Positions 27,001 through 29,185 of a DNA stretch of 64,000 nt are shown here, in pieces. The stretch comes from Hippopus hippopus (lineage: Eukaryota; Mollusca; Bivalvia; Cardiida; Cardiidae), in the NCBI GenBank assembly GCA_946811185.2, contig OX328103.1, positions 6,390,132 through 6,454,131 of the forward strand, written 5' to 3'. Under the pieces are notes generated by a model. The model made no database searches. It had not been told where the DNA came from and saw nothing but the letters and a program-made list of their open reading frames with translations. Within the stretch, counting starts at the first letter, position 1. Each line of letters starts with the position of its first letter. The translations under genes and the position numbers were made by a program.

Positions 27001-27239
27001 ACCAGGAACTAGCTTCTGATTCAGAAAACCCTGGGATGCTGGCAACACAGACCAGTCTGTCACCAGAACGGAAACTGATTCGTAATCGATGGTTGAAAGC
27101 TTACACTTTAATCAAGAATCGATCACTTGTAAAACATGAACAAGATGGCGGAACTTCCTGTGACAGTGATGATATTTTGCTCGACCTTGATCGAGAACAG
27201 GCTGACGGTGAACAGACCAATAGCTTGTTGAATTGTTGA
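1..27239 (+). CDS. STRA6: STRA6-like receptor/transporter gene, 5'-partial, 14 exons joined
   Basis: The coding exons are 1-53, 3597-3730, 8418-8538, 10169-10223, 11474-11611, 13095-13225, 15224-15323, 18247-18391, 20173-20330, 21580-21628, 22482-22599, 23325-23456, 25010-25095 and 26869-27239. All junctions are GT-AG, phases agree throughout, and the sum is 1791 bases (596 residues plus TGA). Hydrophobic segments lie at about residues 64-83, 88-105, 132-150, 228-260, 293-315, 355-382, 390-410 and 450-473, fitting the roughly nine-pass STRA6 fold. Family-like signatures are PPVN followed by YAVAFG, YYPLFACL, VGYILWG, NRKIYHNVSYFLFFF, and near the C-terminus RNRWLKAYTLIKNRSL. Human STRA6 is 667 residues, so roughly the first 70-100 residues are missing to the left. 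In vertebrates STRA6 takes retinol from RBP4 across the plasma membrane. The ligand in a mollusc cannot be read from the sequence. STRA6 and its paralogue STRA6L/RBPR2 are not separable here. Confidence 0.9.
552..690. mobile_element. TTAA-MITE fragment
   Basis: This is a left-half fragment with the conserved AAAGCATTTGCAGAC segment and half of the central palindrome (GAGAAAAGGAGAAA). The right half is lost. Confidence 0.6.
786..993. mobile_element. TTAA-MITE copy
   Basis: It begins TTAACCCTTAACTC, has the palindrome centre GCTGGTAACCAGC near 875-887, and ends in a decayed TIR (GTCGTGTAGTAA). The last TTAA is lost. Confidence 0.75.
1102..1160. repeat. Short GATCAGACTGC hairpin repeat (decayed)
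   Basis: GATCAGACTGC and a degenerate complement end in CTACACTG. Better-preserved copies lie at 12032-12086 and 28859-28914. Confidence 0.5.
1343..1560. mobile_element. TTAA-MITE copy
   Basis: It starts near TTTACCAAATGAC and ends at TTTGGTAAAAGGTT. The centre is GCTGGTTACCAGC. Both terminal TTAAs have mutated. Confidence 0.8.
1758..1904. mobile_element. TTAA-MITE, 5'-truncated
   Basis: Only the right half of the palindrome (AGCATTTTCTCCTTTTCCCA) and the right arm remain. Confidence 0.65.
1908..2111. mobile_element. TTAA-MITE copy
   Basis: It is bounded by TTAA on both sides. The right TTAA (2108-2111) is also the left TTAA of the next copy. Confidence 0.8.
2108..2353. mobile_element. TTAA-MITE copy abutting the previous one
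   Basis: It is an intact-looking 246 bp copy with TTAA at both ends, TIR CCCTTTACCACACAATCC, and centre GCTGGTTACCAGC. It shares its left TTAA with the copy at 1908-2111. Confidence 0.9.
2398..2670. mobile_element. GAGC-MITE copy
   Basis: The ends are inverted repeats of the type GAGC..GCTCTGTGAAAA and TTTTGCCAGAG..GGCTC. An inner palindrome (CAGCCT..CAGTCCACACAGGCTGAC) follows the left end. Confidence 0.8.
2735..2962. mobile_element. TTAA-MITE, representative full copy
   Basis: This is a 228 bp copy with TTAA at both ends and terminal inverted repeats CCCTTTACCA/TGGTAAAGGG. The central palindrome is GTGGGAAAAGGAGAAAATGC facing GCATTTTCTCCTTTTCCCAC across TGGAAACCG. The TTAA duplication and CCC start resemble piggyBac-mobilised MITEs. 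No transposase source is in the window. Confidence 0.92.
2972..3191. mobile_element. AGGCCT-ended MITE, copy 1
   Basis: AGGCCTA, then an A-run, then ATCTGTGTTTAGGG at the left is mirrored by CCCTAAACACAGAT and AGGCCT at the right. A second copy in opposite orientation lies at 8575-8797. Confidence 0.8.
3346..3571. mobile_element. TTAA-MITE copy just before exon 2
   Basis: TTAA at the left, CTAA at the right, centre GCTGGTTACTAGC. It ends 25 bases before STRA6 exon 2, inside the region expected to carry the branch point. Confidence 0.85.
3597..3730 (+). CDS. STRA6: STRA6-like exon 2
   Basis: The acceptor is TTTTCAG ending at 3596 and the donor GTATGA starts at 3731. It encodes an extracellular or loop segment, then the FGYAVAFGSTTSAIWNLF stretch typical of the start of the STRA6 membrane domain. 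An in-frame ATG at 3607 is internal, not the start, because the frame is open through P-V-N upstream of it. A TTAA-MITE ends only 25 bases before this exon. Confidence 0.9.
3891..4119. mobile_element. TTAA-MITE nested in GAGC-MITE
   Basis: It runs from TTATCTCTTTACCACAC to GTGTGGTAATGGGTTAA. Host GAGC-MITE sequence (GGACCATT / CCTCATGATT) is contiguous across it when compared with other copies. Confidence 0.85.
4548..4707. repeat. Foldback (inverted repeat) of ~160 bp
   Basis: Arms of about 40 bases (starting ATTATGCTGTAGTGAC, ending GTCACTACAGCATAAT) flank a ~75 base loop containing CCTTCGGTCTCGTGCG. It lies in the insert that splits the GAGC-MITE. Confidence 0.8.
4907..4940. mobile_element. 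GAGC-MITE end fragment
   Basis: Only the left TIR (GAACCGTGCTCTGTGAAAAG..) is present. Confidence 0.6.
5196..5424. mobile_element. TTAA-MITE copy
   Basis: TTAA both ends, 229 bp, centre GCTGGTTACCAGC. Confidence 0.9.
5549..5776. mobile_element. TTAA-MITE copy
   Basis: TTAA both ends, 228 bp. It is oriented with the CAAACGACAAAATTTTAGAC end first. A decayed partial copy follows directly to about 5879. Confidence 0.9.
5777..5879. mobile_element. TTAA-MITE partial copy
   Basis: It begins inside the palindrome (GTGGAAAAAGGAG), lacks the right palindrome arm, and ends GTGTGGGAAAGGGTTAA. Confidence 0.7.
5913..6168. mobile_element. TTAA-MITE copy with enlarged centre
   Basis: TTAA both ends. The centre holds a short extra repeat of the GAAAATGCTG segment, making 256 bp. 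Confidence 0.85.
6259..6439. mobile_element. TTAA-MITE with deleted right arm
   Basis: TTAA both ends, but the palindrome runs straight into the terminal GTGGTAAAGGGTTAA, so the right arm is missing. It shares its right TTAA with the next copy. Confidence 0.85.
6436..6668. mobile_element. TTAA-MITE copy abutting the previous one
   Basis: The left TTAA is shared with the copy ending at 6439. The centre is interrupted by a short repeat of ATTACCA. Confidence 0.8.
6699..6926. mobile_element. TTAA-MITE with a paralogous empty site nearby
   Basis: It is 228 bp with TTAA both ends. The right flank (AAGGTTTCCCTTGAAACAAT) and a short left flank recur at 7281-7339 with a single TTAA and no MITE. Confidence 0.92.
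6973..7151 (+). mobile_element. tRNA-derived SINE, 3'-truncated
   Basis: A-box-like TGGTAGCTCAGTTGG at 6980-6994 and B-box GGTTCGATCCC at 7027-7037 mark a tRNA-like head. The body (CATTGTTTCGATGATGGTTATG) matches the minus-strand SINE at 10783-11074. The tail is missing. Confidence 0.8.
7152..7283. mobile_element. TTAA-MITE, 5'-truncated
   Basis: It contains both palindrome arms and the right arm, ending AGTAAAGGGTTGA. The left arm is replaced by the SINE remnant. Confidence 0.75.
7370..7592. mobile_element. TTAA-MITE copy (diverged)
   Basis: TTAA at both ends. The palindrome is decayed (GCTGATAATCGGCG). Confidence 0.8.
7838..8062 (+). repeat. TTATGCCCC-type bivalve repeat
   Basis: It shares ATCTCTGTTAGTACTGAAGA, ACACAGTTATGCCCC and GTTGGCACC..CATGC..GCTCTCGTT with 17038-17302 and 25206-25433. 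Confidence 0.75.
8088..8353. mobile_element. GAGC-MITE, reverse orientation
   Basis: It begins with the reverse of the TTTTGCCAGAG end and ends TTTTCTCAGAGGATGACTC. The inner palindrome is GCCTGCGCGGATTGCGCAGG. Confidence 0.8.
8418..8538 (+). CDS. STRA6: STRA6-like exon 3
   Basis: The acceptor GTTTCAG ends at 8417 and the donor is GTAAGT at 8539. It encodes two hydrophobic helices separated by a CLTTP turn. The YYPLFACL motif is a hallmark of the family. Confidence 0.93.
8575..8797. mobile_element. AGGCCT-ended MITE, copy 2 (reverse)
   Basis: It is the reverse complement of the element at 2972-3191. It begins 36 bases after the exon 3 donor. Confidence 0.8.
8801..8967. mobile_element. TTCTTAAG foldback element
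   Basis: Inverted arms ACACAACTTCAGATTGGCTAA / TAAGCCAATCAGAAGTTGTG (truncated to 20) lie inside outer arms of TTCTTAAGAA type. Related copies are at 18034-18203 and 27539-28342. Confidence 0.7.
9122..9349. mobile_element. TTAA-MITE copy
   Basis: TTAA both ends, 228 bp, near-intact palindrome. Confidence 0.9.
9423..9639. mobile_element. TTAA-MITE copy (diverged)
   Basis: TTAA left, TCGA right. The palindrome is partly lost on its right arm. Confidence 0.8.
9646..10157. mobile_element. GAAAGATCG element, copy 1
   Basis: This ~510 bp element has an internal hairpin (GAAAGATTGAAATTTATGTC .. CATTTCGATCTTTCA), then a shared body with TTACCTAGGTA and a 3' end AAAGCATGAAAT. It abuts STRA6 exon 4. 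Copies: 19578-20075 (+) and 24342-24853 (-). Confidence 0.75.
10169..10223 (+). CDS. STRA6: STRA6-like exon 4 (short)
   Basis: This 55-base exon lies between TTTCTACAG and GTAAGC. It completes a tryptophan codon from exon 3 and encodes 18 residues ending DGLDGE. It is kept because it alone makes the phase of exon 3 (2) meet the phase of exon 5 (0). A GAAAGATCG repeat ends about 12 bases before it. Confidence 0.85.
10286..10446. mobile_element. TTAA-MITE partial copy
   Basis: It holds palindrome remnants (GTGGCAAAAGGAGAAAA) and a right end GATAAAGAGTTA. Confidence 0.65.
10498..10585 (-). mobile_element. Possible tRNA-like SINE head, decayed
   Basis: The reverse strand shows TTGGTAGCTGCATGGTAGAG, resembling an A box, and a weak B-box region. 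No body was recognised. Confidence 0.35.
10783..11074 (-). mobile_element. Full-length tRNA-derived SINE
   Basis: On the minus strand a tRNA-like head (GAGTTGGTAGCC A box, GAGTTTGATCCCCGG B box) is followed by a body and a tail ending GAAAACGGCATTAAACACC. Its 292 bp define the family. Partial copies are at 6973-7151, 14877-15020 and 30940-31070. Confidence 0.82.
11094..11208. mobile_element. TTAA-MITE fragment beside SINE
   Basis: It starts at GGCTTTTGAAAAC, has a collapsed palindrome, and ends in the right arm. Confidence 0.6.
11217..11424. mobile_element. TTAA-MITE copy
   Basis: It runs from TTTTAACAACCCTGAGGAAG to TTTTGGTAAAGAGTTAA. The extreme left TIR is missing. Confidence 0.8.
11474..11611 (+). 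CDS. STRA6: STRA6-like exon 5
   Basis: The acceptor is TTTGCAG and the donor GTAAGT. Its 46 codons give one membrane helix (about residues 132-150) followed by a basic cytoplasmic stretch (KFVRHTVRTLR), as expected for the positive-inside end of a helix. Confidence 0.92.
11637..11700. mobile_element. TTAA-MITE left-end fragment
   Basis: CAACTCTTTACAACACAATC followed by GGTTTTAACAATCCTGAAG; it breaks off before the palindrome. It starts 26 bases after the exon 5 donor. Confidence 0.7.
11759..11947. repeat. 189 bp foldback element
   Basis: Outer arms AGAGCTCCAGATAGAGGGAG / CTCCCTCTTATATGGAGCTCT and inner arms starting AAACCCTATGTTATGGGTAC form a near-complete hairpin centred on ATCTCATCGAGACGAT. 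Confidence 0.8.
12032..12086. repeat. GATCAGACTGCACA hairpin repeat
   Basis: GTGTAGAT..GATCAGACTGCACA is opposed to TGTGCAGTGTGATC..ATCTACAC. It is the same short palindrome as at 28859-28914. Confidence 0.7.
12200..12378. mobile_element. TTAA-MITE, diverged
   Basis: ACTCTTTACCAGACAATG start and a partial palindrome (GGCAAAAGGAGAAATGCTGG). The right arm is decayed. Confidence 0.6.
12379..13052. mobile_element. TTAA-MITE split by a later insertion
   Basis: The left arm is at 12379-12440 and the right arm at about 12970-13052 (GTGGTAAAGGGTTAA). Between them is the GTGCGATTTAAGT element plus about 80 bases of unknown sequence. Confidence 0.65.
12481..12887. mobile_element. Non-autonomous element with GTGCGATTTAAGT ends
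   Basis: Inverted ends GTGCGATTTAAGT and ACTTAAATCGCAC are followed by long A+G-rich arms that are partly complementary (GTTCTGGAAGCAGAAGA versus TCTAGAACACATCTTC). It sits inside a TTAA-MITE. The open frames on both strands across it are chance products of the inverted structure. Confidence 0.75.
13095..13225 (+). CDS. STRA6: STRA6-like exon 6
   Basis: The acceptor is TTTTCAG. The donor is GTATTT at 13226, weaker than the consensus, but it is the only one that joins exon 7 in frame (AA|G gives lysine). It encodes a hydrophilic, charged loop with KYVRQLL and RTRRMK, probably cytoplasmic. Reading on past the donor gives a spurious open frame to 13298. Confidence 0.88.
13635..13781. repeat. 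Near-perfect 147 bp hairpin
   Basis: Arms of about 68 bases (starting TTGTACGGTCAGGTGGCAGG) are complementary with a single visible mismatch, around an 11-base loop CGAAGCCGAAA at about 13703-13713. It is GC-richer than its surroundings. Confidence 0.92.
13795..14720. repeat. ~215 bp tandem repeat, three units, middle one interrupted
   Basis: Units begin near 13795, 14002 and 14505. They share AAAAATTTGC..ATTACGAACATTTTG, ACACTCATTATTTGTTG and GAAAAGTTTGTGAATTTTTC. The middle unit is split by the tRNA-like inverted repeat 14055-14326. Confidence 0.75.
14055..14326. mobile_element. Head-to-head inverted pair of tRNA-like (SINE-type) units
   Basis: A 272 bp palindrome has arms of ~136 bases. 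Each arm reads, from the centre out, CTTTGGCTCAGTGGTTAAGG (A box), a long variable region, GGTTCGAATCC (B box; 14264-14274 on +, TTCGAACGC on the left arm), then GCATTTGTTCATTTGTTTC. The type II-like variable arm recalls serine or leucine tRNAs, but the anticodon stem does not pair properly, so these are not called as tRNA genes. Confidence 0.75.
14836..14876. mobile_element. TTAA-MITE left-end fragment
   Basis: TTAACCCTTTACCTCACGAT.. breaks off where the SINE tail starts. Confidence 0.65.
14877..15020 (+). mobile_element. SINE tail, 5'-truncated
   Basis: It matches the 3' half of the SINE at 10783-11074, including GAAAGCAGCCAGTGGCTT and AACTGACATAATGTTAAAA. Confidence 0.7.
15224..15323 (+). 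CDS. STRA6: STRA6-like exon 7
   Basis: The acceptor CATTTTAG ends at 15223 and the donor GTATGA starts at 15324. It encodes YFVSKWFYKNDPTFQYST, then the first half of a membrane helix that continues into exon 8. Confidence 0.9.
15363..15590. mobile_element. TTAA-MITE copy
   Basis: TTAA left, CTAA right, 228 bp. It begins 39 bases after the exon 7 donor. Confidence 0.88.
15668..16795 (+). repeat. Repeat element with 157 bp tandem core
   Basis: Flanking parts are ATACGCCGCCGGAGGCAACG and GTGGCGTATATTGTGACGAC. The core has four clear units starting near 15759, 15916, 16071 and 16228 (CCATTTCTTGTGAACGCAAC), then two decayed ones. It looks like a non-coding bivalve element with expandable internal repeats. 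Confidence 0.75.
17038..17302 (+). repeat. TTATGCCCC-type bivalve repeat
   Basis: It is the same family as 7838-8062, ending GTTGGCACCCGTATGCGGTG. Confidence 0.75.
17376..17550. mobile_element. TTAA-MITE, palindrome collapsed
   Basis: CTAACCCTTTACCAAACAAT left end. Only one palindrome arm remains (GAGAAAAGGAGAAAATGC followed by TTTTCCAC). Confidence 0.75.
17574..17799. mobile_element. TTAA-MITE copy
   Basis: TTAA both ends. Its right TTAA is the left TTAA of the next copy. Confidence 0.85.
17796..18024. mobile_element. TTAA-MITE copy abutting the previous one
   Basis: It is 229 bp, TTAA both ends, in opposite orientation to its neighbour. The palindrome is well kept (GCTGGTAACCAGC). Confidence 0.9.
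18034..18203. mobile_element. TATTCATCA foldback element
   Basis: Ends TATTCATCAA / TTGATGAATA enclose the inner hairpin GGCTAAACCATCTGGTTTAGCC. It ends 43 bases before the exon 8 acceptor. Confidence 0.75.
18247..18391 (+). CDS. STRA6: STRA6-like exon 8
   Basis: The acceptor is TTTCAG and the donor GTAAGT at 18392. It continues the helix begun in exon 7, then a loop with two N-S-T sequons (possible N-glycosylation, so likely extracellular), then residues leading to the next helix. The last ~52 bases of this exon plus flanking intron are tandemly amplified downstream (18340-18960). Confidence 0.92.
18340..18960 (+). repeat. Tandem array made from the end of STRA6 exon 8
   Basis: About six units of ~100-113 bp start near 18340, 18453, 18566, 18670, 18771 and 18872. 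Unit 1 is the real exon end plus donor and intron start. The later units keep GGACACAGAGGGAC, an AATGTNTTTTC-like segment, a pseudo-donor (CAAGTAAGTA in unit 4), and GATGCATGAGTTTACACAC, but have stops and no acceptor. Confidence 0.85.
19083..19274. mobile_element. TTAA-MITE, left end missing
   Basis: From AAATTAAAAACATCTGTAGA through an intact palindrome to GTGGTAAGAGGGTTGA. Confidence 0.75.
19380..19540. mobile_element. TTAA-MITE, left half missing
   Basis: It starts in the palindrome centre (GCTAACCAGCATTTTCTC) and ends GATTGGTAAATAGTGA. Confidence 0.65.
19578..20075. mobile_element. GAAAGATCG element, copy 2
   Basis: It holds a 121 bp hairpin at 19600-19720 (TGAAAGATCGAAATTTATTT against its complement, with the inner CACTCGTGGCTGTGCCACTC turn) and a ~350 bp body ending GAAAGCATGAAAT. 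Confidence 0.8.
20173..20330 (+). CDS. STRA6: STRA6-like exon 9
   Basis: The acceptor is CTTTCAG and the donor GTAGGT at 20331. It encodes a long membrane helix (about residues 293-315), then a basic cytoplasmic stretch containing NYRHNLKLMFKGAYNHFP and ending HFIM. Confidence 0.93.
20577..20792. mobile_element. TTAA-MITE copy (diverged)
   Basis: TTAA left, TTTA right, palindrome weakened. Confidence 0.75.
20887..21105. mobile_element. TTAA-MITE copy
   Basis: TTTA left, TTAA right, palindrome centre GCTGGTCACCAGC. Confidence 0.85.
21160..21560. mobile_element. CTTAAGT-ended foldback element
   Basis: AGCCCAGTTTCACAAAAAAC at the left faces TTTTTCTGTGTAACTGGGCC at the right, with scattered ACTTAAGT motifs inside. 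It ends about 20 bases before the exon 10 acceptor. Confidence 0.7.
21580..21628 (+). CDS. STRA6: STRA6-like exon 10 (short)
   Basis: This 49-base exon lies between TTGTCACAG and GTAAGT. It encodes SDSLAYAGSQVGYILWG, which closely resembles the STRA6 segment preceding the sixth or seventh helix. The phases match on both sides. Confidence 0.93.
21785..21990. mobile_element. TTAA-MITE, heavily decayed
   Basis: CTTCCAAACTGAAAAGATAT and CCTCAGGGTTGTTAAAAG recall the two arms. The palindrome is nearly gone. Confidence 0.5.
22014..22228 (+). mobile_element. tRNA-like SINE of a second family
   Basis: CATGGCTTGGTGGTAAAGTG resembles an A box. A conserved-looking core GTGAGAGTGTCCTTTGGCAA follows, and the tail GATATGGCTGAAATAATGTC is like the first SINE family. 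Confidence 0.65.
22229..22322. repeat. Minisatellite, ~24-28 bp unit
   Basis: Three to four copies of ATTGATCCATCCATCCGTCA plus a few bases. Confidence 0.85.
22482..22599 (+). CDS. STRA6: STRA6-like exon 11
   Basis: The acceptor is TATTTCAG and the donor GTAAGT at 22600. It encodes a very hydrophobic helix (about residues 362-382), a short LAGTIPKS turn, and the start of the next helix. Confidence 0.93.
22873..23050. mobile_element. TTAA-MITE, left end shared with a decayed copy
   Basis: From TAATATCCTTGTGGGAAAAG to CTAGTAAAGAGTTA. The preceding ~150 bases are the right half of another decayed copy ending TTTGGTAAAGGGATAA. Confidence 0.75.
23325..23456 (+). CDS. STRA6: STRA6-like exon 12
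   Basis: The acceptor is TTTTTGCAG and the donor GTAACA at 23457. It completes the helix from exon 11, then encodes a cytosolic segment with QQVSCGILLQ and ends VDNR across the next junction. Confidence 0.9.
23483..23710. mobile_element. TTAA-MITE copy
   Basis: TTAA both ends, 228 bp. It starts 27 bases after the exon 12 donor. Confidence 0.92.
23723..24009. mobile_element. GGCCAAAAG element, copy 1
   Basis: GGCCAAAAGTAATGCGGGTG at the left faces CACCCGCATTG..TTTTTGGCC at the right. A related copy is at 32846-33168. Confidence 0.7.
24020..24246. mobile_element. TTAA-MITE copy
   Basis: TTTA left, TTAA right, 227 bp. Confidence 0.88.
24342..24853. mobile_element. GAAAGATCG element, copy 3 (reverse body)
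   Basis: The body runs from ATTACATGCTTTTTGGTAGT through CACCTAGGTAAATAGTGC, and the internal hairpin lies at about 24714-24832. Confidence 0.75.
25010..25095 (+). CDS. STRA6: STRA6-like exon 13
   Basis: The acceptor is TTTTTCAG and the donor GTATGA at 25096. With the flanking codons it reads NRKIYHNVSYFLFFF and then a hydrophobic helix ending ILKG. The aromatic-rich YFLFFF stretch is a strong family resemblance. Confidence 0.93.
25206..25433 (+). repeat. TTATGCCCC-type bivalve repeat (diverged)
   Basis: It shares TTACTGAAGATGTTTACTTC and CTATGCCCCTTTTCCATC with the copies at 7838 and 17038. Confidence 0.65.
25546..25774. mobile_element. TTAA-MITE copy
   Basis: TTAA both ends, 229 bp, palindrome intact. 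Confidence 0.92.
25869..26110. mobile_element. GGGCCTGTGCTT foldback inserted in a decayed TTAA-MITE
   Basis: GGGCCTGTGCTTATAAAACT at the left is opposed to AAGTTTTCTAAGCACCGACCC-like sequence at the right, with inner GAGTTGAGT/CTCAATTGAG motifs. MITE right-arm sequence resumes after it (AGGATTGTTTGGTAAAAGG). Confidence 0.65.
26318..26537. mobile_element. TTAA-MITE, right palindrome arm lost
   Basis: CCCTTCCCACACAATTTC left end and GTGTAGTGAAGGGTCAA right end. Confidence 0.7.
26869..27239 (+). CDS. STRA6: STRA6-like terminal exon 14 and stop
   Basis: The acceptor is CTGTTTCAG ending at 26868, and the TGA stop is at 27237-27239. It encodes about 123 residues. These are a YMYYLSFLYVEES lead, a conserved HPVLLVFCDIL stretch, then the family C-terminal box RNRWLKAYTLIKNRSL, then an acidic, disordered-looking tail. 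Vertebrate STRA6 binds calmodulin through cytoplasmic helices; no claim is made for this protein. Confidence 0.93.
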
Positions 27240-27275
27240 CATGTCAATCAGTTTGTGTATTTTCAACCCATAGGC

Positions 27276-27504
27276 TTAACTCTTTACCAAACGACGAAAT
27301 TTTGTACTAGTCAAAATTCAAAGCATTTGCAGATGACAAAATAAAGTTGAATCAAAAACTGAAATTCTTTTTGAGAAGGGTAGAAAACATTGTGGGAAAA
27401 GAAGAAAATGCTGGTTACCAGCATTTTCTCCTTTTCCCACAATGTTTTCAAAAGGCTTTTTTTTAAGGGTCATTGAAACACGTGATTGTGTGGTAATGGG
27501 TTAA
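27276..27504. mobile_element. TTAA-MITE in the probable 3' UTR of the STRA6-like gene
   Basis: It is 229 bp with TTAA both ends, starting 37 bases after the stop codon. It contains the first AATAAA (27339-27344) and an intact ~50 bp palindrome. Confidence 0.9.
27339..27344 (+). promoter_or_regulatory. Candidate polyadenylation signal AATAAA
   Basis: This is the first AATAAA after the STRA6-like stop, 100 bases downstream, and it lies inside a TTAA-MITE (27276-27504). Whether the transcript ends here is inference. Confidence 0.35.
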
Positions 27505-27538
27505 AGTGCTTTTCCAGCCCGTGAAGATCAAGAGCAAG

Positions 27539-28342
27539 GTCTGTATTCATCAACCACTCTTAAGAACATTCTCAGTCTTATTCTCCAGGGCACCATTTTA
27601 CTAACAATTCGTAAGTTTTTACGTAAGAATTTTCGTAACTTTACGCCTATGTTCAGATTTACGAAATTCGTAAATCCCTTTTACTAAACTTTCGTAAGCT
27701 TGTGTTTTTGCGTAAGTAAGTATTTCCATAACTCTTCAGTTGAAAGCAGAAGCAGTAGTTCCCGCGCACTTGTTACCTAGGTAAACAGCGCGTGTCGTTC
27801 AACTAGAGGAAAATGTGATGTAATTCACGCACATTTACCCTACATTTCCCATGCCATATGTGATCTCATACGTCAGCCTCTTCCGTCAAACATGGATACT
27901 GTACGTTTGAAAATCTTCTAAAAATGAAATTTATGACCTCTGTAGATAGCTATGAGGATTATTATAATGTTTTTTCTTAAATTTCCCCCTCTTTAACGAC
28001 GCAATATAAAAAAATGCCTCCAGATTTCGGCCTATGTTCTTACTTATGACCGATATTTTTGTACGTAGAGTTACACAAAAACTTACATTCGAACTTAGCT
28101 ACGAAAACTTTAGTAAAATGCAAAACTCGGAGTTATGTAAAAACTTGCAAAAATCTTAGTTACATTTGCGTAAGTAGTTTAGTAAAATGGTCCCCTGAAC
28201 TTTCTAAATGTGAAAGTAATGCTACTTCTGATTGGCTAAACAATTTCATTTAGCCAATCAGAAGTCGTGTTCTTCTCACATTTAGAAAATCTTTGAGAAT
28301 AAGACAAAGAATGTTCTTAAGAGTGGTTGGTGAATATGGACC
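27539..28342. mobile_element. TATTCATCA foldback, split by another element
   Basis: Ends GGTCTGTATTCATCAACCAC / GTGGTTGGTGAATATGGACC. The inner hairpin GATTGGCTAAACAATTTCAT.. is at about 28230-28265. It is interrupted at 27588-28196. Confidence 0.8.
27588..28196. mobile_element. ACCATTTTACTAA-ended element nested in the foldback
   Basis: GGGCACCATTTTACTAA faces TTTAGTAAAATGGTCCCC. It is rich in TTACGTAAG/TTCGTAA motifs and carries a ~150 bp piece of the GAAAGATCG element body (GTTACCTAGGTAAACAGCGC). Confidence 0.8.
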
Positions 28343-29023
28343 CAGATTGTACAGAACATGCAATCTTATCTTGGATCTATACTGTTGGACAAGGGAACAT
28401 TTTCCCCAAAAAATAACTTTGAAATTGCAACATTTGGGTTTTTTATTAAAGGCTTGAAAGTTTCTTAAAACTTATTTAGCAGGTTAATGATTAAGAGCAG
28501 AGATACATCTTGCATCTATCAACCAGCAAAAGAACATATATGAGGGTTGTGCCTGTAAATAATAGACTGAGCTTTCTGTAGCAAAAGTAACCACCATATA
28601 AGCTTTTAATGTTTCACATATATTCATGAATTCTGAGTGTAAACAAGAAGTTACAGCAAAATATGTCTAATTATAACATCCATATACACAATATAACACT
28701 AATGGGTATGCTTAGGTGATGCATACCAATGATGTCAGCAAGGTCATATTCATTCAAGTCATGCACAGAAAGGTTCACTTCCCTTCAAAGAACTCACCGT
28801 TGTGTGCAATATGTTGACCCTTAAAGCGTCTTTTACAATAATAGTTGCCTTTGTGGCTAGTGTAGATCAAGATCAGACTGCACAAAATGTGCAGTCTTAT
28901 CTTTGATCTACACTCTCCACTTTGCTGAGACATTGTGGAAAAGAGCAACCTTGTATGATTGCAATTTTATGGGTCATATTTCTAGATTGAAAATGTTTAC
29001 AGGTTTATTTGGGACTCTAAGAT
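28343..29023. other. Intergenic stretch, no gene seen
   Basis: Only the short hairpin at 28859-28914 is recognisable. The rest is AT-rich with stops in all frames. Confidence 0.6.
28859..28914. repeat. GATCAGACTGCACA hairpin repeat
   Basis: AGTGTAGATCAAGATCAGAC is opposed to TTATCTTTGATCTACACT across GCACAAAATGTGC; near-perfect palindrome. Confidence 0.8.
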
Positions 29024-29185
29024 TTAATCCTTTACCAAACAATCCTATGCATTAATGACCCTGTATTAGAAGGCTTTTGAAAACATTGTGGGAAAAGGAG
29101 AAAATGCTGGTAACCAGCATTTTCTCCTTTTGCCACAATATTTTCTATATTTACAGACACAAATCTCGTTATATTAATATGTGTA

